Origin: Bombyx mori
Lineage: Eukaryota; Arthropoda; Insecta; Lepidoptera; Bombycidae
Assembly: GCF_030269925.1 (NCBI RefSeq)
Contig: NC_085127.1
Coordinates: forward strand, 4,657,501 to 4,721,500
Length of the DNA stretch: 64,000 bases
Reading direction: 5' to 3'
Part shown: positions 12,001 through 27,000 of the stretch, in pieces
How the letters are laid out: each line of letters begins with the position of its first letter
How positions within the stretch are numbered: position 1 is the first letter of the stretch
Notes under the pieces: model-generated
Database searches by the model: none
What the model was told of the DNA's origin: nothing
What the model saw: the letters and a program-made list of their open reading frames with translations, nothing else
Position numbers and translations under genes: made by a program

Positions 12001-15000
12001 AAAATTCGTAGCGTAATTCTGGCGTAGCGGGTTGGGCGGATGCGAAACGTAGTCGTTGGGTAGGCGCCCGCCCCGGCACGAGCCTGACGTCAGTCGAGCG
12101 TCCGAGCGCGACCCGAACGCACGTGTCTGCTTTATTTACGACGTTTCGACCGTGGCATTTCGATAACGCGTACACACTGTGTGCGAATCCAATATATATC
12201 TCAACTAGTAACTACACTATCAATTGTAAACTAATCTAGAACGCAAAAAACAAAGCGGTTTAGCTTTACGCAAACAGGTGTTGATTCCATATCAGTGCTA
12301 TTGTAGGTTGTTTTGTTAGTCGAGTGTTGCCGTTTGCAGTGTTTAATGGCTATCACGGTGTGCAATAGAGAAGTGTTCTCGTTTGACCATCAATCGTATA
12401 AATGAAGATAGTTTATCATCAAGTAGCCGATCGATAGAGACAGCCGAAGCGATTGATGCTTTTAACCGCATTGCCTATCTGAGGTGAGCTGATAACAAGT
12501 TTTTGACATTTTACGATTATTCCGCCTCGAGAAATACAAAGCCCATCCCTAGTGAATGCGACGAATATAAATGCACTAATAATAAACCAGTAAAACGTAC
12601 AAGTCAAAAATAGAACAAGTGTTAATTAGGCCGGCCGAGAAATAGAAGCAAACTCGAAATTGAGCCTTGAAAATGCTCTAGTAAATATTTATAAACATAC
12701 TCTGCACAATAATAAACTAGTTTATGTTCGTATGTTAAATTTCACGAAAGTATCAATAACGGAGCCACTCGTAATTTATATTGCGAACTTCCAAGACGTG
12801 CTTCTAAGAAAATGACTACTTGGAACGATGTAATTTTGTACGCCCACATCGTCGAGCGATGATGACCAATACGTGTATGTGAAAATAAATTAACGAACCA
12901 CATTTTTAATATATTAGAACAAGACAAATAGATTAGTGGAAGCTAAAATTGTTTTAAACAATACGTAATTAATGATTAAAATCCTCTTTTAAAGTATTTT
13001 TGAAAGATAAACAAAAGATATTTACGTTTAATTTTGAGCAGTGAAAGATGACGAAACATCGAACTTTATCTAACGTCGCAATTTATTTTTAGTCTTGTTT
13101 ATTTCTCGATTGTCGGTGCGTATCGAACGGAAAGTTTGACGTTCTTTTGACTTGCAAACAAAACAATATCTTGGAAGTTGATCGGTCTGCGATTGTTAGA
13201 TATAAATTTGAAGTTTTATTGAATTAAGTAGGCAGCGGCTTGGTTCTGCCCCTGGCATTGCTGAAGTCCATGGGCGACGGTAACCACTCACCATCAGGTG
13301 GGCCGTATGCTCGTCTGTTTACAAAGGCAATAAAAAAAAAATAGTCCTTCCTAGCGTCTAATTATAAACACACAACGAAATAATGATTTTAACTAAATAT
13401 TAATGTAATATACATTATTGCGTAAAATACATTTAAAACGAAATCAGTAATCGTCTTACGCCACTATCTCTAATAGATAGATACTACAGTCGATAGCTGG
13501 AAAAGAGCGCATTCACGATAAACTTTGTACTTAAGAATGGATAAATTACGCGTTAAATTGCGGGAAAAGTGTATATTGGGTTTTTGTTATCTTATCGTAA
13601 TGTAAAATGTATTCTAGAAAACGATATTTATTATGTATCTCAATACGTGGTATTATAATAAAATCGTAAACAGATTTTACAGTGTCGCTAATCTTTATAA
13701 TTAGCTAAATCAATTTGGATGCGGATCTTGGGGATAAGAGTTACATAATAAATAGTAGGAAGCGTAGAACATAGAGATGTTTGCGTGCGAAACTTCGGAC
13801 ATAGCACGTCTTGAAAAAAATATGAATGTAAAGAAAGTAATCACCACGAAAAAATGTCGGTGTGTTAAGTGATGTAAATTAAAATTCTATACATACGAGT
13901 ATATATACTCGGTAGCGGATACGACGAACGACTTTCAAAACACACCTATTAGAATCACTAATTAAAATCGGTTTGTTATTTGGCAATGTTCGTAGTGACG
14001 TAATGGAAAAGTAACTAACTATATTGTTTTGTGGATCTACGCCGTAATGTAGACCGCGTTCTACAATCCTACAATGAATTTTCACTAATTATATCAGGGT
14101 TGCGATCATTAATTTTCATTTTTAATTGAATGAAATTTTTAAACAACAAATCTGTGATATTGTGATGTTAAATTTTTGCTTCCGAATTTGAAACGATACT
14201 GATATAAAAATTGAACAGTAAGATAACATACATATTAATGTTTTGAAATTTCACGAAACATCTGAAAGACGGTTCAGGGCCCATGTTATGCGAAAGTGTC
14301 AGCTGATTGTGTTTCATTGCGCGCTCTGAAATATTATACGTTATCTATATAATAATACGTGAAGCAAAAACTTTGTATCCCTTTTTACGAAAATTGCGCG
14401 GACGGAGGAGTATGAAATTTTCCACACTTATAGAGAATATAGAGAAGAAGTGCACAATGATAATATTTTTTTAAAATAATGCACAAAATATAGATTAAAT
14501 CAATAAAAAAAACATTACACACATTACGTACCATGTATTTGACGCACCCACGCATGCATACTATTTACTGTCAAACTTTTGTTCTTGACGTCTGTTGTCA
14601 AATTGAGATTAAATATTGTTTGTCTTTGTTAATATTTTTTATAGTGTAGTCTGTAGTAGTCGAAATTTGTGATTATAGAAGTATAAAATACAATCATAAT
14701 AGTGTACAAACTTACAATTCCAATTAATTATAGTCGAATTTTGACTACTGCGGAACCTCTAGTAAATTACAAAAGTCCGTACGAAATTTTAAGGTATTAT
14801 TTCAAGCATCACTACCACGTTTTTAGTTTTGAGAAAATCTAATAATACCTGATATTAGAATCGATAATAGCTTTACAAATAACCACTTGTTTTATTAAAC
14901 GTATTCGTATTTTGTACGATGGAATATAGTCGTTCGAATGGTTTGATTTATTTGATGTTTATTCAATTTTTTTTTTTTTTTAAATTAGTTTACTGTTACA

Positions 15001-18000
15001 ACATTGGAACTGTTTATAAAGTAAAACTTAATAGAATCGGTACTCAGTTACTGAGAAATCGAACTAAATGAACGATCTTGACGATCCTGAAGATACATGG
15101 TCACACGGTCCGGCGACGCGTGTTCTACCATGATTATGTTATTCCTGATAGCTGTGAATTGGGAATTGAGTTATTTGTAAACATCGCACAGGAATAGCTG
15201 TACACAACGTATACGTAGGTATTTTTTATTGCTTAGATGGGTGGACGAGCTCACAGCCGACCTGGTGTTAAGTGGTTACTGGAGCTCGTAGACATCTACA
15301 ACGTAAATGCGCCACACACCTTGAGATATAAGTTCTAAGGTCTCAGTATAGTTACAACGGCTGCCGCATCCTTCAGACCAAAACGTATTACTGCTTCACG
15401 GCAGAAATAGTCGGGGTTGTGGTACCTACCCGCGCGGACTCACGAGAGGTCCTACCACCAGCTTTCACCGTACGATGCCACAGCTGCGTGCCGTTTCGAT
15501 CCTTAACACCGTCTTCATAAAGAACGGTCGTGTAAAAAAGTTTTATAAAATGTTTAAAAATAATACTTGTAAGCCAATTCAATAAGTGATCACGCGTCAA
15601 AACGTGCGTATAATAATAATAATATTTTTGTTATAAAAATCAATTAATGCTTTACGTATTTGCGTTTGACTGACTGGAAGCCAACGTGGGCGTACCGGAC
15701 AGTTTTCAAGAGCAAGGTCATGCGGTGCCTCTTAGCTGTTCTCGCAACAGACGAACGCCGCCTCCTTATCGCATTTTACTTTTGTGATTCTAAATGTTTA
15801 CGCGCTAAAGTATTTATTACGTAAAATAGACAAAATCGAAGCTGGTTTAGCACCAGGTGTTAAGTGCCATTTCACTTAAAACGCAAAATAGGACAACATT
15901 TAATTACGTAACCTAACGTAACGTACTTAACAAATGTTCACGATTGACTTCCACGGTGAAGGAATAGCATCGTGTAATAAAAATCAAACCCGCAAAATTA
16001 TAATTTGCGTAATTACCGGTGGTAGGACCTCTTGTGAGTCCGGATGGGTAGGTACCAACATCCTGCCTATTTCTGCCGAGAAGCAGTAATGCGTTTCGGT
16101 TTGAAGGGTGGGGCAGCCGTTTTAACTGTACTTGTGACCTTAGAACTTATATTTCAAGGTGGGTGTGGCGCATTTACATTGTAGATGCCTATGGGTTCCA
16201 GTAACCAATTAACACCAGGTGGGCTGTGAGCTTGTCCACACATGTAAGCAATAAAAAAAATTTAAGACGTAGTAATATTACGGATTGGTAGAAACGGGTT
16301 GGATGATATCCACCCGAACGGGGTAGATTTATTCGTTTTAAGTTATTTAGAGGAATATAGCGAGAATATGGCAGTCCCCTTCGATTTTCACCTTGAAGTC
16401 ACGTGTCAGTTCCACAGTGAGTCACACAGTGTAGAAGCGGCAGCGCGCAACGGACATCCATCTTTGTCGTTTGTAAACATTCACACCTCATCTACTGCGT
16501 AATTTACACATGTTATTACGTAAACATCAGTTTCCAAGGTCTATTAGGTATATAGCAAAGCCAAATTTCGTTTATTCTGTTTTACGATAGACAAATTAAT
16601 TGTGTTCAAATAACAAGTTTCAAAGCAAATATTATATGTACCTATTTTTTTTTGTTTATGTAATTATTGTATTTTTTTTTTATTGCTTAGATGGGGAGAC
16701 GAGATCACAGCCCGCCTGGTGTTAAGTGGTTACTGGAGCCCATAGATATCTACAACGTAAATAAGCCACCCACCTTAGATATGAGTTCTAAGGTCTCAGT
16801 TTAGTTACAACGGCTGTCCCACTCTTCAAACCGCGCAAATTATGTTTTTGCGCGTTTGATTTACTAATAATATTTCGTATTGAGGTAATTTCCAACTCAT
16901 TGAAGATCTAGTGAGCAGTTCATTAAATATCGTAATTATTGCTATAAATAATTGTTGATTAACTCATATAAAACTGTACACGTATTGTATGCGCTTTTCG
17001 CTGCTCTACGGGACTTAGTAACGTTTTCAATTAACCGGCATAGCCGTGTGCCGTTTCGATAATCCTATATCGGTACGGGTGGCTCCGGGATGATTAATAT
17101 CCGCCGGGAGAAGGTCGCGAGCAATACCGGTGACGTCACCCCCACCAACACTACTTCCTTTAGCGACTCGCCACACGTCGCCTTCATCTTTATACCTTTA
17201 AACGAGCAATTCTTGTATATATATTAATATAGATATATAATCTGAATCTCGGAAACGGCTCCAACGATTTTCATAAAATTTAGTATACAGGGGATTTAGG
17301 GGGCGATAAATCGATCTAGCTACGTTTTATTTTCAGAAAATGTTGTTTTATTCGTGTTTTCAATAATCAACTCTTCTCGACATCTATTGGCGAATAATAA
17401 TACTATTTTTCTAAATTGAGGGCAACTAACCGCCTTAAAGACACAACAAGATGGCGTTATCAAAAAAAAAAACCGAGCAAGGCTTGGTCATCGTCTAGTT
17501 ACGATAAACGCGCGACTTGCTCACATAATCAAATCGTAAAAGAAATAAAACGGTTAGGTAAAACTAAAAAAAATGGCCTCCAATACGATCTAATACGATC
17601 GAAAATTAATTAATTTGTTGGCTTCAAACGCGTAATCTTGAATTAGAAAGATAATAGTTCGAATAGATCTAAACGATTGTTACATTAAATTGAATACATA
17701 AACACAGGCGTGTTAATTCAAAACTCGATTAATGAAATCAATTAGATAAAACTATGTACACAGTATATACACAGTATGAGTCTACTGTTTATTTATTAAG
17801 TTGCACCAACAAAGTGATCATCAATACAAAACATTGACAAATTGACAAAAGTTCATGGCAGATGTCACCTCAATTATAGGTGCAATAGACAGTGCATTCA
17901 CATAAAAAAAAAAAAAAATACAGCTAAGATTTGATTACATTTCATTCATTGCTTGCTTAAGATTAATTTAATTGGGAGATGATCCGCGACAGATTTTTCC

Positions 18001-21000
18001 TGTAAGTAGTGAGACAATTAGAAAAAACATCTATTTCACATGTTTCTATTTCTACTATGTAGAAACATATTTAATATGTACTCCTACAAATATAAAAGAA
18101 GTATTTTGTAATGTACAAAAATAATGTTATCTACAGAAATTAGTATATAACAAGAATCTGAAATTTGGAGTCATTAATCATGGGATTAAACATATCATAT
18201 CGGTCACGCGCGTTTTCATTAGCTCGCACTCGCACATGATTTGCTGGATCAATAGAATTAATTCTCTTATCAACTATAGTTGTAGTTGTAGAGCGGATTT
18301 TCATCGTTCAAAACAAAATTGGGTCGGTGCATATTGAAATGTCAATGCCAATGCTGGCTTGTTCTGCAGTATTACGAGAACGCGCGAATAATCATGCACG
18401 ATACTTGTGCCTTTTGGAGCAAGAACATTATTCATTAGTCGGTCATGAATATAACTAAAAAAAAAAATAGGCAATAAAGTGATAGTTACGTAATAGTACA
18501 ATTGCAAACTTTTTTTTGTGAGACTACGCATGACTGTTTCATTTGATACTTGTGTTTCATTTGTTACTGGTGGTAGGACCTCTTGTGAGTCCGCGCGGGT
18601 AGGTACCACCACCCTGCCTATTTCTGCCGTGAAGCAGTAATGCGTTTCGGTTTGAAGGGTGGGGCAGCCGTTGTAACTATACTTGAGATCTTAGAACTTA
18701 TCTCAAGGTGGGTGGCGCATTTAGGTCGTAGATGTCTATGGGCTCCATTAATCACTTAACACCAGGTGGGCTGTGAGCTCGTCCACCCATCTAAGCAACA
18801 AAAAAAAAATGTCTTTTAGTAATTTAGTCACCAGAAAACCGTTATTATTTCTTTAGTTTTTTTTATCAATCTGGGTTGCATTCAATTGAATGTTGATTAT
18901 TTATACTGCACAAAGGGAATGTTTAAATCGACCGGGGACTCCCTACACCTGGCGAGCGAGCGGCAGCTGCACGGCAAACGACGACCCACTTTTTATATAA
19001 CATCGGAAACGAAAATTTAACCCTGACTGTTTTGTAATCGATGGCGTTCGAAGCGATGCCGATGTATTTATAACAAATCTATAATTACTATCGAACGTTT
19101 TGATTAAAAACTGACGCATCCATTATTGTGTGCGAAACACTAACTTACTACTACTTTTTACTGGTAGTAGGACCTCTTGTGAGTCCGCGCGGGTAGGTAC
19201 CACCACCCTGCCCATTTCTGCCGTGAAGCAGTAATGCGTTTCGGCTTGAAGAGTGGGGCAGCCGTTGTAACTATACTTCAGACCTTAGAACTTATATCTC
19301 AAGGTGGGTGGCGCATTTACGCCGCATATGTCTATGGGCTCCAGTAACCACTTAATACCAGGTGGGCTGTGAGCTCGTCCACCCATGTAATGAATAAAAA
19401 AAAAAAATGTAATATATTTTTTTGTTTGATTTAAAATGAATTTTAGTAATATTTTACCTAGACAAACATGTTTAGTGGAATCCGGTGGCCCTATGCGTAT
19501 GTCGGTCGGGTCTGATGAGATTGCGAGGCAGCTGGCTACGCTGTGTGCGTCTCGCTCAAACGATCCTTACCGTGTTTGTCGTTCCCGTGTTCAGAGCACT
19601 AAGCGAAGTCGACTGACTGCATCGCGAAACGGGAACGTCATTCCTGACCTACATCACAACCGGGTTGTCTGGGACACAGCCAACATCGTCCCCGGCCATT
19701 CTTCTTACAAATAAAGCGTAAGCAACTTAGATGAAACCTACTGAATAAATATCTATTGTGGGTTATATTTTATTTAGGTCACAAAATGGGTTTTGGTATT
19801 ATCGATTCCTTTAGTCCAATTTTTAATAAGATTGTGATTATTATATTCGTTCTGATTTCACCAGTATTCTATTTCATTTTATGAGTATTTTTTAATATCA
19901 TACCACTTAATTAATTTCCTATAATAATAGTACCGCAAAAGCTCTTGTTAAATTGAAAGAAAATTTAGTGTTAAGCTTTTTGAACATGCGGATCCTAATA
20001 TAAACCGACGTGAAATATTTGATGATTTGTCGTTTGACGCGCCGAATGTAATAAAGTAAGCTGAATCTTTGAAAATCAATAGGTATCAATCAATCATTTT
20101 ATTGGTGGTAGGACATCTTGTGAGTCCGCGCGGGTAGGTACCACCACCGTGCTTATTTCTGCCGTGAAGCAGTAACGCGTTTCGGTTTGAAGGGTGGGAC
20201 AGCCGTTGTAGCTATACTTGACACCTTAGAACTTATATCTCAAGGTGGGTGGCGCATTTACGTTGTAGATGTCTATGGGCTCCAGTAACCACTTAACACC
20301 AGGTGGGCTGTGAGCTCGTACACCCATAAAAGCAATTTAAAAAAAAATGATTTGCCGTTTGACGCGCCGAATGTAATGAAGTAAGTCGAATCTTTGAAAA
20401 TCAATAGGTAATTAAATGGATAAGTCTTATTAGATCAATAACTGGTGTCCTTTCTAAAACGAGGCTTACGTTGAGTACTCGGCGGTAGGCAGCGGCTTAA
20501 CTTTGACCCTGGCATTGCTGACGTCCACGATCGGAGGTAAATCACTCAGCATTTACTATTCCACTATAGATATACACGCTTTAAAATATCCACAACATAA
20601 ATTAGTATTATTTATAGATCATGATGTCTTATTAGCCAAAAAGAAACTATGCAAAACCATATTACGCATACACCACAACTAATTCAAGTCTTTCAACTCC
20701 TACCACATAGCTAAGATGTGATTGATTAATTATTAAAATGGAAAAAAATTACCTGTTCCGCACATGGCCAAGACATGTGCTATGAATAATAAAGTGTCTG
20801 CATAGTCGTTTCTATCGATAAAAAGCTTTTATTATACGTCGGAGACGTCTAGCAGCGTAACCTTCGACGTCTCCCGGCTACCGATGACCTGGTTACTACA
20901 AACCTGGATAATTAATATACGACCATAAATAGTGTATCTATAATAGCGAGTCTGATATCCGCCAAGTTGTGTGGGTGCGCCGCGACATTCCGCTTATTGT

Positions 21001-24000
21001 ATGTAAATCAGTATAAAAACAACGTATCATTTGGATTGTCTGTGAGTTATACGGAAAAACGTGTGAAGTATACGTATGGAATATATCCATGTTCTTGTTT
21101 GATTTTTGCTTTATACGCTATTTTTGATACTCGTGCCAGTTCACATTAAATAGCACGTAACACGTACTTAATTTACAACAAAAACAACACTGTCATTGGT
21201 GTGTAGGTATACGAACGACATAGTATTAGGGAAGATCTTCCATTGAGCGGGTGACATTGCTCGGTAGACCGACAGTCCGAATTACTCCGAATGTTGTTTT
21301 TCGGAACTTGCATACTGGATGTTAGGAGACCGCGCTGCGTCGGTGTGTGTGTAAAAGAGACGCCGCGCCCGGGCGTTCGTTGATCCGAGCATCAGCTGTT
21401 TTCGATTTTGTGTTTCATTGCTGGGTTTTTTTTTAAGTAACGTGATATGTTTTTTATAAAACTAACGTCTCATTTAGCTGTACTAACATGATGGAGCATG
21501 ATTAATGCTATAAAATGTTTTAAAAATATGATTTTTCAAAAATCAGGATTGATTTAGTTTCCGTCCCATCATCAAAGGTGTCATTAGTACTATCGTCTGT
21601 CTGTCTTCGTTTTCGGAAGCGATCACCTAAAACCTAGTATATGCAAGCTTATCTTGAAAATGTCATAAGCGAGATTCAAGCATCTGTCAAATATCTACCG
21701 CCATATTTATTTTATTTATTTCATTTACTTCAGATTTTGCATCCATATTACATTCATTAACACATCATATTATAGTATACCAGAATTAAATAAAAACAAT
21801 AACTATAATCCCAGAATAAAACAAAAACAATAGTAATAATAAAACAAAAATTGTGTGAGTTCATACTAGTTAGTTTCCTTGTCAAAGTATTACGATTTTG
21901 GATGTAGACTCGTGAACATAGGTATCTGTTGTTGCGTATGCGTACGTGAGAAACAAACGTCATAAAATGTAACTAGCAAATTGAATAATAAAGAGTTAGC
22001 TGCTACTAAAAACATTGTTTTTTTTTATAATAGTTATGCACGTAATAGCATCGTTCATTTTAGTGACGTGGCGGCTATATAGTTGGCGCTGTCGAAGTTC
22101 AACCTCGGTCATCTCATTCAAAAATCTTGTCCACACTAGTATCCAACCTGTTCGCATTCGTGATATTTTACTATTATTGTATTATTATGTCGGTCTTTTA
22201 TTAATTCAACAAAACTGTAAATAATATGGATGGTTTAAAAATACAAAATTCGAGAATTAAAAAGAATTATAGTTCATGACTGGGTGGCGCCTACGAGTGT
22301 GTTATTCACAAATATTGTATTGTATAAATAATTACCATAATTTTAATTTTAGCATGTGCTTGCTTACCGTACGTTTGCACAGTTGATGAATGCATTTATG
22401 AAGTTTAATTAATGTATTAACGTATGTATGTATCTGCAACGTAAATGTTATGAATGAAGCTCTTGGCGTAATAGGAAACGCGAGCGATGTTTAGTTCAAA
22501 CAAACGCAATGCTTTGTTCCTTCCTGGATATTGAGACCATCGAAAATATTATTTATACCAAATACATTTACAATACATAATACACCAGCATTTTTGAGGT
22601 TAATTTTAAAATCAGCTAAGTTTTGGGGTGTGAATAAATAAGGAAGCGACAATTTCGATTCTTTCACATTGATGTTTTTAGTTCTGTTTGGGGGATGCAC
22701 GATAGCAATATAATATTTTCAACTGAATATTGATGTTGAGATACATAGGAAACACTTGTATAGTAATTTTCTAATAATGATTTCATTACCATTATTACAA
22801 AAGATAAGTATTACTATGGCCTAGATTAAGTAGACAAGTAATCGAAAAATGTTGATGTAGTTCTCGAAAATAAAATAAAAATGATCCAAAGTTGATGTTC
22901 TTCTGAGTATCTAAACGTCGGAAATTCGATTATTTATGCATTGTTGGAGAAATGTCCCGACGAGATAATGATCAGTTGTTAACCGTTTGGCTGTTTGCCA
23001 AGGTCGGTCACGGAGACGACGCTACACATAGTCTATGTCGGACGAAACTAGAAACCTAAGTAGAGATTCTCTAATAAATACCGGGAAGCTTTTCGAATAA
23101 CCGTAACGAGAAAAAAAAACAGCTTCTGTTTGTTTCAAACTGTGCTTTCGTTTTTGCAATTATACTTTAATTATGCTAATGATATGGTTTGGTTAGCTGC
23201 GGTTTCATTAATTTGTTCGCTGGAATTATTGCGCTCTCTAAACTGGTAATCAATCGTTGATACAGCTGGAACTTGTCATACCCGTCGTCTTAAGATTGCT
23301 ATAGATCTATATATTAATACGTGAAGCAAAAACTTTGTAGGTACCCCTTATTACGAAAATTGCGCGGACGGAGGAGTATGAAATTTCCCACACTTATAGA
23401 GAATATGGAGAAGGAGTGCACAATGCTAATATTTTTTTTAAATAATGAATAAAAGATACGTTAAATCAATAAAGAAGACATTACACACACTGCCATGTAT
23501 TTGACACGCACACATATGTATATATACTCTTTATTTATTGTCAAACTTTAGTTAATGCTCAAAGTCTGTGGTCAAATTGAAAATAGGTTAATATAGTTTA
23601 TCTTTAATATTATTTGTCTATAGTGTAGTCTTTGACAACCATAATGATATTCAAACTTATAATTTCAATTAATTATAGTTGAATTTCGACTACTGCGGGA
23701 CCATTAGTAGTATAAAATATGCAAATTCTATGCTTGAAATTTCATTAAAAATCGGTGAATATAAAGTGCAGTTATTATCACTATGAAGGTACCTTTGCAG
23801 CCTCTGTGCGTTTGTCGTCTTCTTAGATATTAGTTCAGGTTTCTCATTTGCACCATGAATACCGACCATTTTCTCTTTGAATGGGCATAAAGTAGTGTCT
23901 CCTTTTAAGCCCTTACAGCTTTTTGTGTACGCGGTTGTTTGTTGTTTCGGGTCGTAACGTGAAGTCTCTCTAGGGAATGGCCCAAGCAAAGGTCAGAAAA

Positions 24001-27000
24001 ATATCTTACGTTTTTGCTTCGCCGAAACTACTTATACATAATGTATGCGGCCGTAAGAACAACATTACAGACGTGCCGGAGCTTTTTTATTTATTTTAAA
24101 ATTGCCTTCGCACAAGGACATTATGATTACAGAGGAATTAGTCTGAGAAGAAGAAACAGTTACAATTAAGAACGTGTTTATGTTGTACTTGATGAAACGG
24201 CTGTTTTTACAGAGCGTTTAATATTTAAATTAATTCAAACCGTGTTTTCTTATGTTTTCGCGGAACAATACCGTATCCGAAAAATATTTCAACGTTATTT
24301 TTAAATAGTTTTGAGGTGTTAATACAATTAAAACACCACAATATTGAAAGTTCTTGTACACGTTGATTTGCGTTATTACTGGCGGCATCGTGAGCTCCAA
24401 CGATTAGGTAACACCGTCTTGCTTGCTTCTGTCGCGAAACAAGAATATGGAATGATAAGAATTTAAAGAAAAATACATTAATTATTATTAATTCACCATA
24501 AATTAATTGGAAATAAATCCCGCACGTTCATCCGGCCTCAAATTGGTATTCCCCGTGTTATGGATACCAGAGACCAAATATACATACTTATATGCGTTTA
24601 AATTTATACATATATAGATAATAAACGCCTAGACAAAGAGCAAACAAACATGTTCGTCACACGAATGTTTGCTCGATTTGGGAATCGAACCCACGGTCCT
24701 TGGTGCAACAGTCGGAAGCACTAACTACTGTACCATATGAGACATGATCAACATTTAGAACGTGTGTTATAAAATTTGAAATTACGAGCTCATATGTTAT
24801 GGTGGTTGTCAATTGACATCGCTCCGTTGTGATATCTGGGATTCAGCGACCTTGTAATAAATACTCTGTGGGGCGTGAGGTTACCTGCCATGTACTGCTG
24901 TAATAATAATAAATGTTCACATCTCGTTTATATCAGACAATGTGTCAGAAATTAATTTTGAGGGAAGCGTTGTTGGGTGTGATGTTTTGCGGGGGAACGT
25001 TCTGATCCTTTTAACGAATAAGGGTTTTTAAACAACGTACATACTTTCTCTCCATTAAATGTGATGGTTCACTTACATTGGGTTTTTGAACGTCATTTTT
25101 ACTGGTGGTAGGACCTCTTGTGAGTCCTAGCGGGTAGGTACCACCGCCCTACTTATTTCTGCCGTGAAGCAGTAATGCGTTTCGGTTTGAAGGGTGGGGC
25201 AGCCGTTGTAACTATACTGAGATCTTAGAACTTATATCTCAAGGTGGGTGGCGCATTTACGTTGTAGATGTCCATGGGCTCCAGTAACCACTTAACATCA
25301 GGTGGGCTGTGAGCAAGTCCACCCATCTAAGCAATAAAAAAAACTTTTAAATAAACTGTGAATAATGTTCAAAATAAATTACTAACAATATTCTCATGTC
25401 TTAGTTGACGAACGAATGTTACAAAGAAACTTGAAACTGAGAAGAATTTGTAGAGTTCCTAGATCCGTCATCTTGGGAAGCACGGAGTGTTGAGAGGGGT
25501 TATCTTGGCCCGGTCATATCAACCCGTGCCCTACTTCGCTGTATACAATACACCCACGTCCAATTCCAAAGCACATTGTTTTAGTTTTCAGGGATTCGTT
25601 CCAAAAACTCCCATTAAACAGTGATGTGAAATTTTGATGATGCAAAAGTTCTTAAATAATTGCAAATGTAGTTGTTGTGGTTGGTACAGATGTCTATTAT
25701 GATATTTAAGTTACTCCAACACCCTTTTTATTTAAAGCACCTTCTATAGTCACAACATAAAATTAAAACAGCACCTATGAATTTATAATCGATATGAAAT
25801 TTAATAAAAAAATCTAATTCGCAAAATATAAACATTTTTGGTATGGAGTAATGTAAGTGCGCGTGGATATATACCAGGGTTCTGCCCGTTTTTGTGAATG
25901 CCATGACTTGTTTTATAACCTAAGATTGAAATCTCATTTATTTTGTATGACACGTGTTCCGCTCATCACTCTTGAAACAGAATTCAATATTGCTGTACGT
26001 TGGAAATAGGCAGAACTGCACCTGCCCATAGAGTTTACAAGATGTACACGCAGTAGATACTGCACATGATAAACAAAAGTATTGGCCTTAAAAATATTGA
26101 AAACTCGCTGAAGTTGTATAGTTCCGTTACTATAAAGAAGTTTTATATCGTGCCGTATTGCTACGTTAAAAAGGTGTTAACTTAAAAAAAACATTCAAAA
26201 CATTGTCAATTCAAGTCTTTAAAACGTTGGTGTAACCCTACGAATGTCAATAGCTTTGTAGTTTATCAGAAGCTTCTAAAACATTCATTTACCTAATTTA
26301 CTGCATATCGGAGAGTGCATTAACTGGTTACGATGTTAAAACATCGTTTGACGTCATGGGGGGCCGCTGTCTAGACTGGTAGCTAAGTTTGGAGAACGCA
26401 GGACATTGCACTAGCGTTTAATAATCTATACATATAAATAAAATTGGAGTGTCTGCTTGTAATATTAAAATAATCGCTTTTTCCTACATGCATATGAATA
26501 TAATATATACGTTACATACATCAAAATAACATTTTTTACAATTTTTGTCTGTCTGTCTGTCTGTTTGTTCCGGCTAGTCTCTGGAATCGCTGGACCGATT
26601 TTGACGAGACTCACTGATAGCTGATGATACAAGGAGAAACTTAGACTACTTTTTTTAGGCTAGCTTCGCCCCGCGGCGTCACCTGTGGTACGACAATAAT
26701 CGCGGGTAACATTGCGAGACTCAGCTATCAATAATAAAATTTAATGTTTCCGAAGCGAAGCGAGGGCGGTTCGCTAGTAAAACATAAGAATATATAATTT
26801 ATTGTGAACTCGACTCATTTCGCAGATGGAAAATATAAATAATCTTATATTAATGTTTGACACAGTTAAAGATATAAGTCGTAAGTGTTTGTAGATTTTG
26901 ACGAGTCTTAGATACAAATACCTAAGGGTAATTTTCAATCATATCGCAATAAAATTACTTATTTGCATATGTACCAGTTTGGTGTATTCTATACGTAACC

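Larger units (their letters stand above)
1..13876. repeat. Direct tandem segmental duplication, 6965-bp period
   Basis: Positions 1-6911 recur at 6966-13876 without net insertion or deletion. I noticed four substitutions by eye: 1465/8430, 3525/10490, 3927/10892 and 3955/10920. The second unit runs 6912-13876; the first began 53 bp left of the window. After 13876 the copies diverge (host intron resumes). The unit holds an exon end plus intron sequence. Either a very recent duplication or an assembly artefact. Confidence 0.95.

Noticed and set aside
17416..17613. 65-codon Lys-rich frame
   Set aside because: Spans the Helitron 3' end and A-rich sequence; no domain.
24660..24745. Possible tRNA gene on the minus strand
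   Set aside because: Promoter boxes only, no closed cloverleaf; the tail matches another repeat at about 1030-1120.
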